Part shown: positions 25,965-32,865 of the stretch, piece by piece
Position numbering within the stretch: position 1 is the stretch's first letter
Layout of the letters: each line of letters opens with the position of its first letter
DNA from: Deltaproteobacteria bacterium
GTDB taxonomy: Bacteria; Desulfobacterota; Dissulfuribacteria; Dissulfuribacterales; QOAL01
Assembly (NCBI GenBank): GCA_027003115.1
Contig: JALWYS010000153.1
Location: 1 to 44,262 of the forward strand
Reading direction: 5' to 3'
DNA length: 44,262 bases
Program-made: the position numbers and the translations under genes
Notes under the pieces: generated by a model
What the model was told of the DNA's origin: nothing
Databases searched by the model: none
The model's input: only the letters and a program-made list of their open reading frames with translations

Positions 25965-26636
25965 ATGATAGGATCAGATGGATTTAAGGGCTGGAAAGTT
26001 GTTTTAACTGCATCCCTTCTTGCAGTTCTATTAAGTATTGGTATTGGTCTTACCTCAACAAAGATCGATCCTACACCCAAAAAGGAGATAAAAAATCTGG
26101 TAAACCAGGTTCTTGAGGTTCTAAAGGACCCAAAGCTTAAGGCACCTGATAAGGAAGAAGTCAGGAGGCAAAAGCTTCGCAGTCTCGTTGAGCAGATTTT
26201 TGATCTTAACGATATTGCACACAGGGTTCTTGGAAGATACAACAGGCGTTTTAACAAGAAACAGTTTGAAGAGTTCAAGGAGTTATTCGCAAAGATGCTC
26301 GAAAGCATCTATCTTACCAGAATAGAAAATTATTCGGGCGAAAAGGTCATATTTGAGGACGAAAGGATGCTTTCGCCTACCAAGGTGGCAGTCCCTACCA
26401 AGATCATCAAGGATGGACAGGAGATTCCTGTTGAATATCGTCTGCTTAAGAGAAAGAAGGACGGTAAGTGGATCGGGTATGACGTGGTTATAGAAGGTGT
26501 GAGCCTGGTGAAAAACTATCGCAGTCAGTTCTATCAGGTTCTTAAGAAAAAGGATGTGAGTGATCTTCTCGCCATGATGAGAGAGAAGGTAAAGCATCTA
26601 TCGAAACAAAAAAAGTCTGCCAAGGCCAAATCATAA
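25965..26636 (+). CDS. mlaC: MlaC-type periplasmic phospholipid-binding protein
   Basis: A 223-residue exported protein with an N-terminal signal/anchor (VVLTASLLAVLLSIGIGL). The MlaC/Ttg2D pattern follows: LVNQVLEVLKDPK, LRSLVEQIFDLNDIAHRVLG, QFEEFKELFAKMLESIYLTRIENY, and late WIGYDVVIEGVSLVKNYRSQFYQVL. It carries phospholipid across the periplasm to or from the MlaFED complex. The C-terminus is lysine-rich. An AAGGAGG Shine-Dalgarno lies before the start. MlaA, the outer-membrane partner, is not in the window. Confidence 0.93.
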   Translation: MIGSDGFKGWKVVLTASLLAVLLSIGIGLTSTKIDPTPKKEIKNLVNQVLEVLKDPKLKAPDKEEVRRQKLRSLVEQIFDLNDIAHRVLGRYNRRFNKKQFEEFKELFAKMLESIYLTRIENYSGEKVIFEDERMLSPTKVAVPTKIIKDGQEIPVEYRLLKRKKDGKWIGYDVVIEGVSLVKNYRSQFYQVLKKKDVSDLLAMMREKVKHLSKQKKSAKAKS

Positions 26637-26663
26637 AAATTGGGGAGAGAAAGGGGAGGGCCA

Positions 26664-28343
26664 GTGATAACTAGACCAGATAAACTTTCCGATCAGGAAA
26701 AGCAAAAAACAATTGAAAGGCTTTGGAAAAGAGACCCCAGTCTTTGGAGTTCCAGGGCGGAGGATTTTGAGCTCATTTCTAACCGGCTTGGTTGGCTAGA
26801 CGTCATTGATCGGATACAAGACAAACTGGATGAGATCAAGGAATTTGGACCCTCTTTGACAAAAGAGGGCTTCACCAGGGTTTGTCTTCTGGGCATGGGT
26901 GGATCCAGTCTGTTTGCCCTGGTCCTTTCAAAGATATTCGGGCCAGCAGAAGGTTTTCCCGAGCTTGTGGTTCTTGACACCACTGATCCAGAAGAGGTGG
27001 AAAAGGTTGAAAGGTCAGGGCTTGAGGAGACCCTCTTCATAGTTGCAAGCAAATCCGGAACGACCACTGAGGTTCAAGCTCTTTTCAGCTATTTCTGGGA
27101 TAAGATTACAAAAATATCCCAGACGCCTGGAAGGCATTTTGTGGCCATTACAGACCCTGGCACTCCACTTGAGAAGCTTGCAGAGGAAAGGAGATTTTTC
27201 CGCTGTTTCCTGAACTATCCTGATATTGGAGGTAGATACTCAGCATTATCCTACTTTGGCCTCATCCCCGCATCGGTTCTGGGTATGGATATCGATCTCC
27301 TTTTAAAGCGAGCGGACGAAATGAGAAAGAGGTGCAGGCCCGAGGTGCCCTTTGACGAGAATCCTGGTTACATCCTTGGAGCCTTCATGGGGCTTTTCGG
27401 CTGCCAGAGCCGGGATAAGCTTACCATCCTTTCTGATCCTCCCATAAAACCCTTTGGTCTTTGGCTCGAACAGCTTATTGCTGAAAGCAGTGGCAAGGAC
27501 ACCCTTGGTCTTGTACCAATAGTTGGTGAGTCAACTGGCATTCCTGGTTTTTACGGAGGAGAACGAATCTTTGTGTACATGCGCATGAAGGATACATCCA
27601 AGGAGCGTTCCCTGGATACCTTCGTAGACGAGCTCAAGGAGGCGGATTTTCCTGTTGAGGTCCTTTTGTTAAATGACCTTTACGACATTGGTGCCCAGGT
27701 CTTTTTATGGGAGTTCGCCACAGCACTTGCGTGCCATTTTATTGGCGTCAATGCCTTTAATGAGCCGGATGTCAAGGTGGCCAAGGAGATGACCAAACAC
27801 ACCCTTGACCATTACATAAAAGAGGGAAAGATGCCTGTTAAATTCTGGGTAGACCCTCAGAGCCAGATAAATTTTCGTCCCTCTCATACCATTGCTCAAT
27901 CCATGAAGGGCCTTGCCAGGACACTAAGGGACATATTCAATGTCTTGCCAACATGGGGCTACCTTGGATTTTTGCCATATTTGCCCTATGATCCTGTTGT
28001 GGACGAGGTGATTGCCGAAATGAGGCATATCGTTCGCCAGGAAAGAGGCTGTGCCACCATGATGGGATATGGACCAAGGTATCTCCATTCCACAGGGCAG
28101 CTTCACAAGGGAGGCCCCATCTCCGGTGCTTTCCTGATATTTACCAGGAAAAGGTCCAAGGACTATGAACCCGTTCCAGGCCTTGGTGTATCCTTCTGGC
28201 ACATTCAATTTGCCCAGGCCGTTGGCGACTTTGAGGCGCTGAGTCAGATAAATCGTAGGGTCATCCATGTACATCTTCCATCAGATTATCGGCTTGGCTT
28301 GAAAAGTTTTGGAAAAGTGCTTTCCAGGGCCGCAAGGCTTTGA
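26664..28343 (+). CDS. pgi: Glucose-6-phosphate isomerase
   Basis: About 559 residues from GTG 26664 (MITRPDKLSDQEK), which has GGGAGGG just upstream; a TTG at 26640 is possible but immediately abuts mlaC. The two SIS domains show LLGMGGSSLFALVLSK and VASKSGTTTEVQALF. The substrate-loop and later regions (FLNYPDIGGRYSALSYFGLIP, QLIAESSGKDTLGLVP, VNAFNEPDV) match the Pgi form found in bifunctional transaldolase/Pgi proteins, here without the transaldolase domain. It interconverts glucose-6-P and fructose-6-P. It is co-directional with mla but functionally unrelated. Confidence 0.92.
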   Translation: MITRPDKLSDQEKQKTIERLWKRDPSLWSSRAEDFELISNRLGWLDVIDRIQDKLDEIKEFGPSLTKEGFTRVCLLGMGGSSLFALVLSKIFGPAEGFPELVVLDTTDPEEVEKVERSGLEETLFIVASKSGTTTEVQALFSYFWDKITKISQTPGRHFVAITDPGTPLEKLAEERRFFRCFLNYPDIGGRYSALSYFGLIPASVLGMDIDLLLKRADEMRKRCRPEVPFDENPGYILGAFMGLFGCQSRDKLTILSDPPIKPFGLWLEQLIAESSGKDTLGLVPIVGESTGIPGFYGGERIFVYMRMKDTSKERSLDTFVDELKEADFPVEVLLLNDLYDIGAQVFLWEFATALACHFIGVNAFNEPDVKVAKEMTKHTLDHYIKEGKMPVKFWVDPQSQINFRPSHTIAQSMKGLARTLRDIFNVLPTWGYLGFLPYLPYDPVVDEVIAEMRHIVRQERGCATMMGYGPRYLHSTGQLHKGGPISGAFLIFTRKRSKDYEPVPGLGVSFWHIQFAQAVGDFEALSQINRRVIHVHLPSDYRLGLKSFGKVLSRAARL

Positions 28344-28389
28344 TTGAAAGGTTCCATGCGGTAATTTCTATTCTAGTGGGCCCTAGCCC

Positions 28390-29397
28390 ATGTTGAGCAA
28401 AAAATTATTCATAGTCTTTGTGCTAATAATTACCCTGTGGCTGGTAGGTGTTGCAGGGTACATGGTTATAGAGAAATGGCGTTTCCTTGACTCCATCTAC
28501 ATGACAGCCATTTCTCTTACCACCGTTGGCTTCAAGGAGGTTCACCCGCTTAGTGACCATGGCAGGCTGTTTACCATTGTTCTTATAACCCTTGGGGTCG
28601 GGCTTTTCTTTTATGCTGCAGGTACGCTGGCAGAAGCCATTATAGAAGGCCATATCAAGGGGTTAATAGGTAGAAAGCGAATGGAAAAAAAGATTAGCAG
28701 ACTCAGCCACCATTATATTGTTTGTGGATATGGAAGGCTGGGAAAGGTAATTTGTCGTGAGCTGCAGATGAGGAATTTCCCAGTTGTGGTGATAGACAAC
28801 AGGGAATCCGCCATTAAGGCTGCAGGTCAGAAGGGGCTTTTATGTCTTAGAGGAGATGCCACCCTTGACGAAACCTTGATAAAGACAGGAGTAAAAAGGG
28901 CCAAGGGACTAATAACAGTACTGGGTACCGATGCCGCAAACGTATACATCACCATATCCGCGAGGTCACTAAATCCGAGACTTACCATAGTGGCAAGGGC
29001 AGAGGATGACAATGCAGAAAAAAAGATGTTCCGCGTAGGAGCCACCAAGGTAATCAGCCCTTACAAAATAGGGGCTACAAGGATGGCCCTTGCCGTGTTA
29101 AAGCCCACTTTGACAGAATTTTTGGATCTGGCAAGCCACAGCGTAGGCTTTGACCTTGACATTGAGCAGATAGAGATCATGCCAGGCTCTGAGCTTGCAG
29201 GCAAGGCGCTAAAGGAAGTCTCGCTCAGAGAAAAGACAGGGGTAACCGTGGTTGCCATAAAGAAAAAGGGTGGACGCCTAAGCCTTCAACTTTCACCTGA
29301 CGAGCCCCTGGCTCCTGGTGATACAATAATAGCCCTTGGTTCCAAGAGTGGAGTGAAAAAGGTATTTGATATGGCTGGCCATAAGACAGCAGTTTAG
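28390..29397 (+). CDS. Two-TM potassium channel with cytoplasmic RCK (TrkA-N/TrkA-C) domains
   Basis: A 335-residue protein with two transmembrane helices (residues ~5-26 and ~60-85) flanking a pore loop. The selectivity filter reads TTVGFKEV with Gly47-Phe48-Lys49 where TVGYGD/TVGFGE is usual. A linker leads to an RCK N domain with the Rossmann motif VCGYGRLGKVICREL and VVIDN, then a TrkA-C-like domain over about 250-330 (PGSELAGKALKEV, LAPGDTIIALGS). It resembles MthK-type ligand-gated channels, with the RCK domain binding nucleotide or Ca2+. The Lys in the filter is unusual but similar K/R variants occur in relatives, so I do not call it inactive. Confidence 0.9.
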   Translation: MLSKKLFIVFVLIITLWLVGVAGYMVIEKWRFLDSIYMTAISLTTVGFKEVHPLSDHGRLFTIVLITLGVGLFFYAAGTLAEAIIEGHIKGLIGRKRMEKKISRLSHHYIVCGYGRLGKVICRELQMRNFPVVVIDNRESAIKAAGQKGLLCLRGDATLDETLIKTGVKRAKGLITVLGTDAANVYITISARSLNPRLTIVARAEDDNAEKKMFRVGATKVISPYKIGATRMALAVLKPTLTEFLDLASHSVGFDLDIEQIEIMPGSELAGKALKEVSLREKTGVTVVAIKKKGGRLSLQLSPDEPLAPGDTIIALGSKSGVKKVFDMAGHKTAV

Positions 29398-29448
29398 TTT
29401 TATCCCGATTAAAAAAGAGAATTTACTGAAAAACACAAGGGACTCAAT

Positions 29449-29691
29449 ATGTATAGAGCACCAACAGATTACTGGTACTTGGAGCGCATAATTTGGCTGA
29501 TTGCAGGTATAGTTGTGCTTGGAGGAATAAGCCTCGGCCTGCTTGTGAACAAGTATTGGTTTATCCTTCCAATGCTTGCAGGCTTTAACATGATTGTTTT
29601 TGCTTTTACTGGCTTTTGCCCAATGGCAATATTTTTAAACAAGGTCTTTAAGATAGAACCCAGGATCAAACCCGTGGAAAGGGGAAAATAG
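29449..29691 (+). CDS. DUF2892 (YgaP-type) small membrane protein
   Basis: An 80-residue protein with two hydrophobic segments (IIWLIAGIVVLGGISLGLLV and FILPMLAGFNMIVFAFTGF) joined by the short NKYW loop, followed by CPMAIFLNKVFKIEP. This is the DUF2892 pattern, often fused or linked to rhodanese domains in sulfur-metabolising bacteria. The conserved cysteine is in GFCP. Function is not established. It lies 51 bp after the K+ channel gene and ends 18 bp before the convergent YkgJ-type gene. Confidence 0.85.
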   Translation: MYRAPTDYWYLERIIWLIAGIVVLGGISLGLLVNKYWFILPMLAGFNMIVFAFTGFCPMAIFLNKVFKIEPRIKPVERGK

Positions 29692-29709
29692 GGGAGGGCT
29701 TAGGTTCAA

Positions 29710-30372
29710 TTACACCCTGGTCTTACGCATTATCTCGCCATCCATTCGTTTGGCGAGGTTAGCCCAGTCGATCTCATGCAGGTTTTTTACCAGGGAATCA
29801 AGGGCCCGTGCCCTGGCCAGCCTTTTCTTTTTGGAAGATTCCCTTATTCCGTGAAAGGGCAGCATGGCAGCCAGTGCCCGCTCCTTGAAACGCTCATTGG
29901 GCGTTAGTACGTCGTGTCTTCTTGTGTAAAAGGGATCCTCCCCTGGACTGCATGGCCTGTTAAAAACATTAAAGTGGCGGCAGGCAAGTGGTCTGACAAT
30001 GTGGATGCCACAGGCCCCGTCAAGCAGGAATGGACAGCCATCTCCTGTCTTAAAGGTCTTAAGCTGTGCCTTTATCCTGTCCCTTTCTGGCCCGACCATT
30101 TTCTCGATTACGTACCAGTAAATTCCCACCACCTCCAGGGGATAAACCGGAATGGTAATATGGGTTGAACAACAGCTTGAACACCCTTTTCTGCAGGCAA
30201 GTTTTTCCCCGGCCTTTAGCCTTTTGGAAATTTCAAGGGCGATCCCCCGGTCTGCAATATGGTATGCATCAAGAAGCATCGAAAGCCAGGGAAGCCTTTT
30301 TTCTTCGGGAAAGGTCAGCCTTGGAATGTCCAGTTTGTGACCTTGTTTCCTGCCCTTTTTGTTTTTTGCCAT
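29710..30372 (-). CDS. YkgJ-family cysteine-cluster protein
   Basis: A 220-residue cytoplasmic protein. The cysteines fall in CRKGCSSCCSTHITIP, then CPFLLDGACGIHIVRPLACRHFNVF with a later NRPC, which is the YkgJ-type Zn/Fe-binding pattern (CxxGCxxCC...CPFL..G.C.IY..RP..CR). The biochemical role of the family is not settled. It follows napH by 80 bp on the same strand and may be the last gene of the nitrate island, perhaps helping metal handling there, but this is inference. Confidence 0.87.
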   Translation of the reverse strand: MAKNKKGRKQGHKLDIPRLTFPEEKRLPWLSMLLDAYHIADRGIALEISKRLKAGEKLACRKGCSSCCSTHITIPVYPLEVVGIYWYVIEKMVGPERDRIKAQLKTFKTGDGCPFLLDGACGIHIVRPLACRHFNVFNRPCSPGEDPFYTRRHDVLTPNERFKERALAAMLPFHGIRESSKKKRLARARALDSLVKNLHEIDWANLAKRMDGEIMRKTRV

Positions 30373-30452
30373 AACTCAACACTAAAGGCTTTAAAGGGAT
30401 TTTTCATCAAGTTTTTGAAAGGGAGAAATGTAAGCCTGGCCAGGAGGAGCTG

Positions 30453-31256
30453 TCAGATGTCCTTCCATGAAAATTTCAAGGCAGATGCCTTGCAACTTTC
30501 AATGCAGCTTCCGCAATTCCAGCAATAGGGAGAAAGGCTTTCGCCCTTTTGAGGATCAAGGGTAAGCGGGCAGGATTTTTGGCAAATGCCACACTCAAGG
30601 CACGCCTCAAGGTCAGGTTCCACCACAAGCCTTCTTTTTATGCCCAAAAGCGCAAGTAGTCCCCCAAGTGGGCAGAAGTTTCTACAAAAAAGCCTTTTTG
30701 AGAAGATGTGCATCAAAAGTACTATAATTATTATTATACCCTCCAATGCAAAGGTACCAAACAGGGTAAACATCATTATTTCCCTGCCAACCAGCCCTGG
30801 AGGTGAAAGAAACACGAATATGGGTGCACCCAGAATGAGTGCCAGAACTATTTCTCCCATAAGGGCAAACCACAGTGTTTTCTTGGTAATGCCAAGACCA
30901 GAAGACCTGAATTTTTTCCTGGAAAAGAGTTTGATCACCCTGTCTGTAACTTCGGACAAAAAGCTGATGGGACATATCCAGCTGCAAAAGACTCTCCCTA
31001 GTGTGATGGCAAGAAGCACCGGGATTAGCATTCCAACCAGTAACGGACCATAGATCTCTCTTGATGTGAGTATGCTTTCAAGCCCTTCCAAAGGTGAGAC
31101 AAACCATAGATGACCAATGCTGAGACTTTGAAACCATCCCTGAATGAAATTGATGCGAAAATGGGAATTCAAAAAAGGTGTAACCAGAATAAGCAAAAAG
31201 GCCAACGTTAGGGTAATGAGCCTAAAAGGAGTGTATTTTTGTGCCTTCTTATTCAT
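30453..31256 (-). CDS. napH: NapH: membrane ferredoxin-type quinol dehydrogenase subunit
   Basis: A 267-residue protein with about four transmembrane helices. Two cytoplasmic CxxxCP motifs (CSWICPISF and CRNFCPLGG) follow membrane segments, as in all NapH proteins. The C-terminal region carries two [4Fe-4S] sets (CLECGICQKSCPL and CWNCGSCIESCKA). With NapG it oxidises menaquinol and passes electrons towards NapA in the periplasm. The start overlaps the napG stop by 8 bp, so the pair is translationally coupled. Confidence 0.92.
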   Translation of the reverse strand: MNKKAQKYTPFRLITLTLAFLLILVTPFLNSHFRINFIQGWFQSLSIGHLWFVSPLEGLESILTSREIYGPLLVGMLIPVLLAITLGRVFCSWICPISFLSEVTDRVIKLFSRKKFRSSGLGITKKTLWFALMGEIVLALILGAPIFVFLSPPGLVGREIMMFTLFGTFALEGIIIIIVLLMHIFSKRLFCRNFCPLGGLLALLGIKRRLVVEPDLEACLECGICQKSCPLTLDPQKGESLSPYCWNCGSCIESCKASALKFSWKDI

Positions 31257-31887
31257 TTTCTGTCATGCCTCTGCTTGTACCAAAGGCGTAAATGGGTTCA
31301 ACGTTTATGGCCTTTTTGCCGTTTTTTTGTGTCACCGGACAGCCGTGTACACAGAGGCCGCATCCTGTGCAGTATTTTTCCATCACGACTGGCCTTAATG
31401 CGTCGAGTTTTATGGCTTTGTCCTTGAATGGGCAGACGTTATAGCAGGTTCTGCATAGGGCAAGTTCTTCATTCCACGATTTGCAGGCGTGTTTATCAAT
31501 TACAGCCAGGCCCATTTTTGTCTCTTCCTGAGCTATGGGTATCAAGGTTCCCGTAGGGCAAACCTCAACGCACTTCATGCATAGATAACAAGGCACATCG
31601 ACTACATGGATTACTGGTGTTCCTGCAAAGATGCCTTGGTGTATGTCAAGGGGTTTTATACATTTGTATGGGCATACTTCAACACACCTTCCGCATCTTA
31701 TGCATTTTGAAGGAAACAGTTTCTCACTCACCGCCCCTGGTGGTCTAAGGGCGTTTGTGGTAACGGGAGACCTCATAAGACCGAGGGCGTTGAAGGGGCG
31801 GAGCAGGGCTCCAGCAGCAGTTGTAAAACCCACGGCCTTTAGCAGGGTGCGCCTTTTTATGGGTAAAGAATCCTCGTTAATGGACAT
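31249..31887 (-). CDS. napG: NapG: periplasmic ferredoxin-type electron carrier
   Basis: A 212-residue protein with a Tat signal (KRRTLLKAVGF followed by a hydrophobic stretch). Four [4Fe-4S] sites are visible: CIRCGRCVEVCPYKC, CYLCMKCVEVCP, CRTCYNVCPF and CTGCGLCVHGCP. It accepts electrons from NapH and donates to NapA or a cytochrome. It overlaps napD by 11 bp and napH by 8 bp. The identity follows both from the motif set and from its place between napD and napH. Confidence 0.93.
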   Translation of the reverse strand: MSINEDSLPIKRRTLLKAVGFTTAAGALLRPFNALGLMRSPVTTNALRPPGAVSEKLFPSKCIRCGRCVEVCPYKCIKPLDIHQGIFAGTPVIHVVDVPCYLCMKCVEVCPTGTLIPIAQEETKMGLAVIDKHACKSWNEELALCRTCYNVCPFKDKAIKLDALRPVVMEKYCTGCGLCVHGCPVTQKNGKKAINVEPIYAFGTSRGMTENE

Positions 31888-32128
31888 TTCCTTCTATCTC
31901 GTCTTCAGCGTTAAAATAGGTCAGGCCAACGCTGAATACTGTCTCAATCTTCATGATCTCCTTAACCATACCTTCCATCTCCTGTGACGTGGACGATTCC
32001 AGCACTGCAACAACATTGCCCTTGTCATCCAAGCCGTGGATTTCAACGCCACTTAGAGACTTTAGCCTTTTGATAGACTCATCAATTTTTTCCGGATCAA
32101 CGTTTATAACAAATCCACCTACTGGCAT
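31877..32128 (-). CDS. napD: NapD: chaperone for NapA maturation and Tat export
   Basis: An 83-residue cytoplasmic protein with the ferredoxin-like NapD fold pattern: PVGGFVINVDPEKIDESIKRL at the start, LSGVEIHGLDDKGNVVAVLE in the middle, then IMKIETVFSVGLTYF. NapD binds the NapA twin-arginine signal until the cofactor is inserted. AGGAA lies before ATG 32128. The next upstream gene on this strand is the unrecognised 32146-32793 gene. Confidence 0.92.
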   Translation of the reverse strand: MPVGGFVINVDPEKIDESIKRLKSLSGVEIHGLDDKGNVVAVLESSTSQEMEGMVKEIMKIETVFSVGLTYFNAEDEIEGNVH

Positions 32129-32145
32129 TTTAAAAAATTCCTGTC

Positions 32146-32793
32146 TTAATATGGCTTACTTTTTTGTAACATTATTTTCTTTTGTAACAGATTTGATGAA
32201 ACTCCAACTGTGCTGGGAGGTGCAAAGATGGAAGAAAGGACGTCCATGCCGGCAATTCCATCAAGGCTTTCTGGATCATGAAAGCACCTAGCCTTTCCTC
32301 CCTTTTTATTAACAGAAAGCATGGCATTTTTCTTTAACACCTTCATAAAATCGTGATTTGATTTTTCATCCCCCATGATTATTGCGGAACAGCGCGCTAC
32401 ATACGCACGTATCCTCCCCTGAAAGCAATCGATACCGGCCTTTGAACAAAATTTTTTAAGCTCCTTTTGGGAAAGTGCATCAAGTTCTGCGTATCTCGCC
32501 TGGAGGTCAATCCTCCTAAGAAGCTCAAGCCATTTGTGGGCCGCGTATTTTGAAGAAATCTTTGAAGCAAGTGTCAGGATCTCTTTATTGCCTCTCAAAT
32601 AGGGAAAACCTTCGATGGGCAAGACCTCTTCACATCTTATGTTACTGTTATAAAAAATTTCTTCCATCACAAGCCAGTCTTCAGCACATTTTTTACCTTT
32701 TGTATGGCTGTAGTGAAAATGCACTCCATCGAAGGCATAAACAAATGAAGTGGTTATAAGCACAAAAAATATTGCAGCCGTTATCTTTGTCAT
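32146..32793 (-). CDS. Unrecognised exported protein in the nap operon
   Basis: A 215-residue protein that I do not recognise. It has a clear Sec signal peptide (MTKITAAIFFVLITTSFVYA, then FDG), so it acts outside the cytoplasm. The mature part has six cysteines (in KKCAE, IRCEE, KFCSK, IDCFQ, ARCSA and ARCFH), no CxxCH haem motif, a histidine-rich N-terminus (VHFHYSHTKGKKC) and a long helical middle with charged residues. The C-terminus is Lys-rich. It sits between napA and napD, separated from napA by 72 bp with a hairpin and from napD by 17 bp. Position suggests a role in periplasmic nitrate or nitrite metabolism or in cytochrome/NapA assembly, perhaps with disulfides. It is not NapB, NapE, NapF or NapL by any motif I can see. 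Confidence 0.8.
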   Translation of the reverse strand: MTKITAAIFFVLITTSFVYAFDGVHFHYSHTKGKKCAEDWLVMEEIFYNSNIRCEEVLPIEGFPYLRGNKEILTLASKISSKYAAHKWLELLRRIDLQARYAELDALSQKELKKFCSKAGIDCFQGRIRAYVARCSAIIMGDEKSNHDFMKVLKKNAMLSVNKKGGKARCFHDPESLDGIAGMDVLSSIFAPPSTVGVSSNLLQKKIMLQKSKPY

Positions 32794-32810
32794 ATCTTTT
32801 TACTTAAAGA

Positions 32811-32830
32811 GGCCGGTTCAAAGACCGGCC
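32811..32830 (-). terminator. GC-rich hairpin after napA (terminator, attenuator or mRNA-stability element)
   Basis: Perfect 7-bp stem GGCCGGT/ACCGGCC with a 6-base loop, in the 72-bp gap between napA and the unknown exported gene. On the minus-strand transcript it is followed by a short, interrupted U stretch, so termination is likely to be partial. Confidence 0.5.
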
Positions 32831-32865
32831 CCGTAATGTTTGTATATTTACGTTAGTTATAGTTC

